From NCBI GenBank assembly GCA_023382675.1, contig JAHDWN010000003.1, forward strand, positions 126,147 through 190,146: a stretch of DNA of 64,000 nucleotides, written 5' to 3'. Each line of letters starts with the position of its first letter. Positions within the stretch are counted from its first letter, which is position 1. This DNA comes from Anaerolineae bacterium. Its GTDB lineage: Bacteria > Chloroflexota > Anaerolineae > Aggregatilineales > Phototrophicaceae. Below the pieces are notes generated by a model. That model saw only the letters and a program-made list of their open reading frames with translations, searched no databases and had not been told where the DNA came from. Shown piece after piece: positions 58,947 to 64,000 of this stretch. A program made the position numbers and the translations under genes.

Positions 58947-59326
58947 CACAGAACAGCGGGATCGAGCGGCTGCGCAGATTGGTACGCGACGAATACAAGA
59001 ATCAAAACGAACACATTCATCGCGTCGTCAAGGCTGAACTGCTCAAGGTACACGGCACGGGGGTATCGCCCACGCAAAACCGCGCGCGCATGGTCGGCTT
59101 GTTCGTCGGTGCGAGCGCACATCGCCAGGGCATGAGCGTCGATGCACTGTCCGCCGCTACCGGGCTGACCGCGCCGGTCACTGCTGCGCTGATTAAGGGC
59201 GAACTGACCCAGGATGATTACACTGACGACCTGCTCGACCGGTTGGCGGCTGCCGTCGGCTATGAAGCGAACCTGCTGCGCCTGATGCTGGGCCGTCCGC
59301 ATGGTGAAGAAGAAGCGATGGCCTGA
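58943..59326 (+). CDS. Small helical protein with HTH-like region, sigma-factor partner
   Basis: 127 residues from ATG 58943 in the ATGA overlap. The first 45 residues are charged and helical (IERLRRLVRDEYKNQNEHIH). Residues 52-115 look like an XRE-type helix-turn-helix (GASAHRQGMSVDALSAATGL, PVTAALIKGELTQDDYTDD). Coupled to the sigma gene, it may be its regulator or anti-sigma factor; there is no membrane segment or zinc site, so this would be a soluble partner. Role is inference. Confidence 0.7.
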   Translation: MTQNSGIERLRRLVRDEYKNQNEHIHRVVKAELLKVHGTGVSPTQNRARMVGLFVGASAHRQGMSVDALSAATGLTAPVTAALIKGELTQDDYTDDLLDRLAAAVGYEANLLRLMLGRPHGEEEAMA

Positions 59327-59393
59327 CTTCGGTGTTATTCAGTTTGAATGAGAACGGCGCAGGGGGAAGTAGCGCCGTCTCGGGGATGGGTTT

Positions 59394-59429
59394 GTAGAGG
59401 CGTGGATTTTTCCGCGCCTCTACGTTTTT
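59394..59429 (+). terminator. Terminator of the sigma/HTH operon
   Basis: GTAGAGGCG (59394-59402) and CGCCTCTAC (59415-59423) form a strong stem followed by GTTTTT. A second hairpin, ACGGCGC / GCGCCGT (59354-59378), precedes it. Confidence 0.75.
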
Positions 59430-59443
59430 GGAGCAGGAATCTT

Positions 59444-60646
59444 CTACCCCTCAGCGGCGCGGCTGAAGGTGAGCACGCCGCCGTCATAGAACAGCGTCAG
59501 CATGTCCCCGTTGATCTGGTAGCCGGTCGCGCCTTGCAGCGCGTTCAAGAACGCCCCTTCTTGATCCATGACGGGTTGCTCGCAGGCCATGAGCGTGGTC
59601 GCCAGCGGCTGAACGACGAGCACGCCGTTGTTGTACTGGAAGCCGCCACTGTAGCTGTTGCAGCCACTGCTGCCGCTGATGCCCTCAGCACCGAAGTTGA
59701 CGTTCACCGCCGAACCTTCGAGCGGAGCGGTGGGCGCATTGACATCACCCCAACCGGTCAAGATCCAGGCGCCGCCGAGACCGCCAAAGGTCGGATCGGC
59801 AATCGCCGTCGGTTCGCTGGTGGGCGTTGGCTGAGCGGGCACGGGCACGCCAGGGGCGGATGCTGATGTGAGCATGAGCGATGACACGACGGCATCGAGC
59901 GTCTCCAGACCGGGCGTGAACTCCGTCGGAGCGGCGGCGTTGAGTGTGGCGATGCTTTCGTTGGTGTACTGGTCGATACCAGCGATGAACGAGTCGTAAT
60001 TGAAGTCGGCGGGCACGCTGTCCGGGAACAGCGCCGTCGTCAGCGGGAAGATCGCCGACACGTAGTAGCTGCCGTCGCTGCTCACGCCCTGCACCGTATA
60101 CAGGAATTCTGTGCCCACGAACGGCGAGGCATCCTGACGGAATACGGTCACGTAGGCGATACCGCTGAATGTGGCATTGCCGACGTAACGAGCGCGGGCG
60201 CGAATGACCTGGTTCGCCGGGACGACGGGCAGGAAGGGCAGCTTGTTCGAGTTGTCGGCGGCGTTGGCGGCCATGGATGGCGTCAGATCAGCCTGCGCGC
60301 CGACCATCCCGCTCAGAATATCCGCGGTCTGCTGATATTCGGGATACTGGGCGAAATCGGCGGTGCGGTAGACGCGAATGCCACCGGCATCGAAGATGCT
60401 CTCCGGCGCGGGGAACGTGTTGTAGAGCAGGAAATCGGTGTAGGGAGCCTGTGGGCCACCCGGCGCGTCGAGATCGACCGGATCGCCGGGATGCTGGCTG
60501 ATGCTGACGTTGGTCGCCAGTGTGCTCGGGAATTGGAAGCTCACACCGTTGAAGGCAACGCTGTTGGTAGCTGGCTGAGCAAGGGCAGGGAGCGCAACCA
60601 CGAGCATGGCGCTCAGCGCGAGCAGCAGGATCGACTTGATTTTCAC
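59444..60646 (-). CDS. Secreted META-domain protein
   Basis: 400 residues from a GTG at 60646 (AAGGAG 7 bases upstream), opening with the signal peptide VKIKSILLLALSAMLVVALP. About residues 25-275 are an unrecognised beta-rich domain; residues 290-395 are a META/DUF306 domain (GGAWILTGWGD, GSSGCNSYSGGFQ, LMACEQPVMDQEGAFL). META domains occur in heat-shock protein HslJ and other exported proteins; no enzymatic role known. A longer frame starts at 60676. Confidence 0.88.
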   Translation of the reverse strand: MKIKSILLLALSAMLVVALPALAQPATNSVAFNGVSFQFPSTLATNVSISQHPGDPVDLDAPGGPQAPYTDFLLYNTFPAPESIFDAGGIRVYRTADFAQYPEYQQTADILSGMVGAQADLTPSMAANAADNSNKLPFLPVVPANQVIRARARYVGNATFSGIAYVTVFRQDASPFVGTEFLYTVQGVSSDGSYYVSAIFPLTTALFPDSVPADFNYDSFIAGIDQYTNESIATLNAAAPTEFTPGLETLDAVVSSLMLTSASAPGVPVPAQPTPTSEPTAIADPTFGGLGGAWILTGWGDVNAPTAPLEGSAVNVNFGAEGISGSSGCNSYSGGFQYNNGVLVVQPLATTLMACEQPVMDQEGAFLNALQGATGYQINGDMLTLFYDGGVLTFSRAAEG

Positions 60647-60716
60647 GTGCAATCTCCTTGATTTTGACACGCACAAGCCTAGATGCTGCGGCTGTCATCT
60701 TCAAGAGACGATTGTC

Positions 60717-61157
60717 CTACGGCTGGCCTACCCAATGCGCCTGAAGTTTGTCCCGCCAATTGTCCGGTATGGGCGTGGATTGGTTGCTGCGGTAGTCGTA
60801 GACGACGATGGTGATCGTGGCCGCGGCTGCCAGCGTGGGCAGGCCGTCGCGCTCACAGACGATGTGCTGTTCGGTGTCGAAGCTCTTGCTGCCGATGCGC
60901 GCCACGCGGGTGTAGACCGTCACCGTATCTTCGGCGTTCAACGGCAGCTTGTAGTCGATGATCACGCGCGCCATGATCAGGCCGAGCTTGTCCGGCTTGC
61001 CATCCCAGAGCGCGAGCGTCTGGAAGAACATGATTCGCGCCTGTTCCAGGTAGGTGAGGTAGGTTGCGTTGTTGACATGCCCCAGCGCGTCCAGATCTGC
61101 CCAGCGCATTTGCAGCCGGTAGGCGTGACGAAATCCCGGATATGACGACTCGCTCAA
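60717..61157 (-). CDS. Hotdog-fold acyl-CoA thioesterase
   Basis: 146 residues. Motif WADLDALGHVNNATYLTYLEQAR contains the catalytic Asp of the 4-hydroxybenzoyl-CoA thioesterase/YbgC-FadM group (WADLDALGHVNN). It would hydrolyse acyl-CoA. AAGGGAGC is 7 bases before the TTG at 61157 (LSESSYPGFRHA), which I prefer over another TTG at 61196. Confidence 0.88.
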   Translation of the reverse strand: MSESSYPGFRHAYRLQMRWADLDALGHVNNATYLTYLEQARIMFFQTLALWDGKPDKLGLIMARVIIDYKLPLNAEDTVTVYTRVARIGSKSFDTEQHIVCERDGLPTLAAAATITIVVYDYRSNQSTPIPDNWRDKLQAHWVGQP

Positions 61158-61287
61158 ACGATTGCTCCCTTGGGTGTAGATACGAACAGCCTGCAACGTG
61201 TTACCCTGACGATCCGACCAGGGGAGATATTACCGCGTGTGTCAACCCGGCACGCCGCCGGTTGACCGTATCGGGTTGGGCAACATC

Positions 61288-61307
61288 GGGTTTGATGCAT
61301 CAAACCC
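61288..61307. repeat. Perfect 20-bp palindrome GGGTTTGATG-CATCAAACCC
   Basis: Followed by CTACA, it matches the hairpin-type element at 20973. It lies between the thioesterase start and the next gene's end. The 16-base string CATCACGCATTACTCA at 61333-61348 repeats 20124-20139 exactly. Confidence 0.6.
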
Positions 61308-61390
61308 CTACAATCGCCCCCATCTCATCACGCATCACGCATTACTCAACCCTCATCACCTCATTCCTGGTATCTCATCACCTTCCCTAC

Positions 61391-62086
61391 CTAACCACAA
61401 TACAGCCGGTCGTAGCGATCCAGCAGTTCCAGGAGCGAGGGGACGTAATCGGGTGGCGGGCTGCCGCTGAGCAGCGCGGGCGCGGTCATCTGGATCAGCA
61501 GCGGCTGGCTTGCCCAGAGCGTCTCACGGCTTAACGGGCAGCGTTGATAGGCGGTGACGGCTACACCCGGCGCACCCATGCCGATCAGCCGGACGCTCAT
61601 GATCGTCTCGTTGAGCGAGGGGACGCGCCCGATGCTGAAGGCCGTGGGCGGGCCAAGCGCCAGCCAGACATCGGCCAGGTGCAGTCCGGTGCCCAGGCTG
61701 ACGCCGGTGACGACCGGACGCACGACCTGAAGGCGCGCAGACGAGCCAACCCCAAGAATGCCTTCTGGTACCTGGACGGCCCGGCTGTCATTGCCCAGCG
61801 CCGCCGGGTAGGGGAACGCATCTGACCACAGCCAGGGGATGTACGTCGGCGGCACGAGCGGCGAGCTGATGCGGGGCCGGTTGACCCAGGGATGTGCATC
61901 CAGGATCGCCACCGCGTCTTCGAGCGGCGTCACACCGAGTTGAATCCCTTGCCAGCACGGCATCTCACAGTTATCTGTGCCGAAGAAGGCGCGCGCCGGA
62001 TTGACATGCGCCCGTGTGGTCACGAGCGCCAGCGCGGCAGTGAAGATGAGCAGGCTATAGAAGGTGAGACGGCGTAGATGCGACAT
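61391..62086 (-). CDS. Exported or anchored protein of unknown function
   Basis: 231 residues from ATG 62086. A hydrophobic N-terminus (about 7-22, FYSLLIFTAALALVTT) with a short charged start is a signal peptide or anchor. A Cys pair (DNCEMPCWQGIQLG) near residue 38-43 and conserved-looking ILDAHPW and WLALGPPTAFSIG follow. The MPCWxGI segment recurs, as I recall, in small exported Chloroflexota proteins. No family named. The SH3b gene is 68 bases upstream on the same strand. Confidence 0.7.
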   Translation of the reverse strand: MSHLRRLTFYSLLIFTAALALVTTRAHVNPARAFFGTDNCEMPCWQGIQLGVTPLEDAVAILDAHPWVNRPRISSPLVPPTYIPWLWSDAFPYPAALGNDSRAVQVPEGILGVGSSARLQVVRPVVTGVSLGTGLHLADVWLALGPPTAFSIGRVPSLNETIMSVRLIGMGAPGVAVTAYQRCPLSRETLWASQPLLIQMTAPALLSGSPPPDYVPSLLELLDRYDRLYCG

Positions 62087-62154
62087 CGGCAACGCCTTGT
62101 CCGATCCGGCAGCTGTGTTGATGATACCCACGCGTCGCGTTGAACGGTTCAGAT

Positions 62155-62568
62155 TTATGGCAGGATGCACCAGCGGCGGAGCAGCGGCGCGCACGACCAT
62201 TCGAACGGATCGACCGGGCGCGCGGCTGCCGGGACGACGTAATACCTGTCCCACGTGCCCTCGGCGACCCAGCCGCGCGTGCCGTCCGCCAGTTCCACCC
62301 GCCACCAGTGATAGCCGCCGTTGCAGCTTGGGCCGTCGAGCACGGTCATTTCAGTGCGCTGGTAGAGCTGGGCACGCACGCCGGTATCCACGGCGGGCAG
62401 CGCGCGCACATTGAGCCGATCCACACCTGGCGCGACGATGGCGGCGCTGCCTGGGCGGAGATGGGGCGCGGGCGCATGGGCGCAGGCGTCGGCCTCGGCG
62501 GAGGCAGGCACGATCGCCGCCAGCGTGTGCAAAATGATGAGTAGAGTCAGCCAGTGACGTCGTTTCAT
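62155..62568 (-). CDS. Secreted SH3b-domain protein
   Basis: 137 residues. Signal peptide (MKRRHWLTLLIILHTLAAIV, cleavage near ASAEA) and one bacterial SH3 domain (about 45-115: GVDRLNVRALPAV, VLDGPSCNGGYHWWRVEL, GTRGWVAEG). SH3b domains bind cell-wall peptides. Two Cys pairs suggest disulfides. Possibly in one operon with the gene at 61391. Confidence 0.85.
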   Translation of the reverse strand: MKRRHWLTLLIILHTLAAIVPASAEADACAHAPAPHLRPGSAAIVAPGVDRLNVRALPAVDTGVRAQLYQRTEMTVLDGPSCNGGYHWWRVELADGTRGWVAEGTWDRYYVVPAAARPVDPFEWSCAPLLRRWCILP

Positions 62569-62622
62569 AGCGCTATTCTACATCGCCCGCGTGCAAGACA
62601 TGACAGTTAACCATTAAAATCT

Positions 62623-62636
62623 GTGAAAAGTTTCAC
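62623..62636. promoter_or_regulatory. Palindrome GTGAAA-AG-TTTCAC
   Basis: A perfect 6-bp inverted repeat in the AT-rich region between the divergent SH3b and flavodoxin genes. A possible operator; another TTTCAC follows at about 62645-62650. Confidence 0.3.
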
Positions 62637-62783
62637 TATACAATTTCACCAAATGTAGTATGCTATTTATAGTGCTTATCGTACAAATGGACACGGAGAA
62701 CTGGCAGGAGTATGAAGTTTGACTTGGCTCATTAATTCTTTAGCCATGAACGACAACTCTGCCACTCTGGAGCAGGAGATACA

Positions 62784-63248
62784 ATGAAGAGCCTGATCAT
62801 TTATGAGAGCTTTTACGGGCATACGCATGTGGTCGCGCAGGCCATTGGCGACACCCTTGCTCTGCACGGCGAAGTCAAGATCATGCGTGCGGACGAGGCG
62901 CAGATCAACGATTTGCGCGACATCGATTTGTTGGTGGTGGGCTGCCCAACGCAGTGGCTGGGCGTCACCGCGGCGACCCGCGCTTTCTTCGACCAGATCC
63001 CGGCGGAGGGGCTGCGTGGGATTCGCGTGGCGCTGTTTGATACCCGCTATCAGCGTCCGCGCTGGCTGACCGGCTCGACCGCCGAACGGTTGGAACGCAC
63101 CGTCTATAAATTGGGTGGCGGCATCATCGCCCCGCCGGAGAACTTCGTCGTCGCAGACCGCGAAGGCCCACTGGTGGAAGGCGAAGTCGAGCGTGCGCGC
63201 AGTTGGGCGACCGCATTGGTGGCCGCGCGCGTGATCGAACCGGCGTAA
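62784..63248 (+). CDS. Flavodoxin-family protein
   Basis: 154 residues. FMN phosphate-binding loop IIYESFYGHTHVVAQAIG (T/S-x-T/G-x-T like), then DLLVVGCPTQWLG and the C-terminal Rossmann-like layers; single-domain flavodoxin length. GGAGCAGGAG precedes the ATG. Would carry electrons or act as a quinone-reductase-like flavoprotein; partner unknown. Confidence 0.9.
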   Translation: MKSLIIYESFYGHTHVVAQAIGDTLALHGEVKIMRADEAQINDLRDIDLLVVGCPTQWLGVTAATRAFFDQIPAEGLRGIRVALFDTRYQRPRWLTGSTAERLERTVYKLGGGIIAPPENFVVADREGPLVEGEVERARSWATALVAARVIEPA

Positions 63249-63261
63249 CGAATATCTGTTT

Positions 63262-63294
63262 GCGCCCTTCTCCGCCGTGAGGAGGGCGCTTTTT
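63262..63294 (+). terminator. Intrinsic terminator of the flavodoxin gene
   Basis: GCGCCCTTCTC (63262-63272) and GAGGAGGGCGC (63279-63289) pair with one mismatch and are followed by TTTTT. It begins 13 bases after the stop codon. Confidence 0.85.
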
Positions 63295-63518
63295 CTTCTC
63301 TTATATCCTCGATACTTGAAAAGGGTTGTTTGCAGTCGGCGCGCCCGTCTGGGTGGATGCCTCTTTGTCAGCCCTACAAGCCAGACGATGGCACTGACGC
63401 TCCACAGGCGAATCTCGCTGCGATCACCTGACAATCGCGTAACAATCCGTGCGTTCGGCTTCATGTCTGCGTTACAATCGTGCTTTCGACCTCTTCCGTT
63501 CAGGACATCATCCCAGTT

Positions 63519-64000
63519 ATGCGCTTTGATAACGAAGAAGACGCGATTACCTATATCTTCCGATCCATGCGCGCCAAGGTGGACGCGACCACACGCGCCC
63601 CGGACGACATCAGCCGCAGCGTCGCGCCGACGCGCCGCCTGATCTCGCTGGCGAATCTGCTCGGCCAGCATCGCGAGTACGTGGTCGTCACCGGCAGCAA
63701 GGGCAAAGGCTCGACCTCGGCCATCACCGCCAAGCTCTTGCAGCACCTGGGGCACACGGTCGGCCTGCTGACCAGCCCGCACATGGTCGATTGGTACGAG
63801 CGCATCCGCGTCAACGGGCGCATGATCCCGGCGCAGGACTTCTACCGCATCCTGAGCGACCTGTCGCCCTACATCGACCAGATCGAGGCGAGCCTGGCGG
63901 ATGGGCAGTACTTCAGCCCGCAGGGGATTTTCCTGGCGATTGCGCTGCGCTGGTGGGATGAACAGCACGTCAACGTCGCCGTCTGCGAAATCGGGCGCGG
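63519..64000 (+). CDS. folC: Folylpolyglutamate synthase / dihydrofolate synthase, 5' part
   Basis: Mur-ligase-related enzyme that adds glutamate to folate; about 160 residues are in the window and the frame is open at the edge. The ATP loop reads VVTGSKGKGSTSAITAKLL, then TSPHMVDWYERIRVNG, the FolC counterpart of the substrate loop, and CEIGRG at the end. The ATG start has CAGGA 13 bases upstream. Whether it has dihydrofolate synthase activity cannot be seen from this part. Confidence 0.92.
   Translation, partial: MRFDNEEDAITYIFRSMRAKVDATTRAPDDISRSVAPTRRLISLANLLGQHREYVVVTGSKGKGSTSAITAKLLQHLGHTVGLLTSPHMVDWYERIRVNGRMIPAQDFYRILSDLSPYIDQIEASLADGQYFSPQGIFLAIALRWWDEQHVNVAVCEIGR

Noticed and set aside
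62676..63968. 430-codon minus-strand frame over flavodoxin and folC
   Set aside because: Spans two convincing opposite genes and the terminator between them; composition typical of a shadow frame.

Overview
The window is a high-GC bacterial chromosome segment with dense, mostly short transcription units on both strands and no tRNA, rRNA, insertion sequence or CRISPR array that I could see. Protein content fits a Chloroflexota (Anaerolineae-like) genome: a LysM/DUF5666 secreted protein with an Asn/Asp tail, META-domain and SH3b secreted proteins, CdaA/CdaR, a CHAD protein, a tyrosine phenol-lyase-like enzyme, PCuAC/SCO1 copper proteins and many short palindromic intergenic repeats. The taxonomic call is inference; no marker gene here settles it.

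Layout. 1-10.4 kb: edge of a GT-C-like membrane protein, a secreted LysM protein, the c-di-AMP pair cdaA-cdaR, GTPase der, a 7TM-PAS histidine kinase, a tandem-FHA protein and murE. 10.4-16.2 kb: accessory stretch with a small secreted protein, an aldo/keto reductase, then a clearly AT-richer divergent pair, an unknown Nudix-like protein and a UvrD-type helicase; 48-bp imperfect direct repeats lie on either side of the stretch from the reductase to the helicase. 16.2-24.7 kb: two MFS transporters around a solitary rpsD, a phosphodiesterase, an epoxide hydrolase-like enzyme, a coiled-coil membrane protein and the copper proteins SCO1 and PCuAC, the last two separated by a striking multi-branched palindromic element.

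24.8-40 kb is a surface polysaccharide cluster: DegT aminotransferase, hexapeptide acyltransferase, initiating sugar transferase, four family-4 glycosyltransferases, one GT2, Wzx flippase, Wzy-like polymerase, FkbM and class I methyltransferases and a carbamoyltransferase. Together they could build a lipid-linked repeat unit with an acylated amino sugar, flip it, polymerise it and decorate it. 40-48.5 kb: tyrosine phenol-lyase with an Lrp regulator, CHAD protein, lipoprotein, PfkB kinase and a Ca-type P-ATPase. 48.6-50.6 kb: an ECF sigma factor translationally coupled to a membrane protein whose outside part is a glycosidase-like domain, a probable polysaccharide-responsive sigma/anti-sigma switch. 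50.6-64 kb: GNAT, ICL/PEP mutase-like enzyme, glnA, S41 protease, iron alcohol dehydrogenase, TlpA-like thioredoxin, a second sigma factor with a small helical partner, META protein, thioesterase, two small secreted proteins, flavodoxin and the start of folC.

Several dispersed repeat families sit between genes, including two copies of a 123-bp, multi-hairpin element in opposite orientation. The best candidates for something not yet described are the helicase/Nudix-like island, the sigma/glycosidase pair and the branched palindrome between the copper genes.
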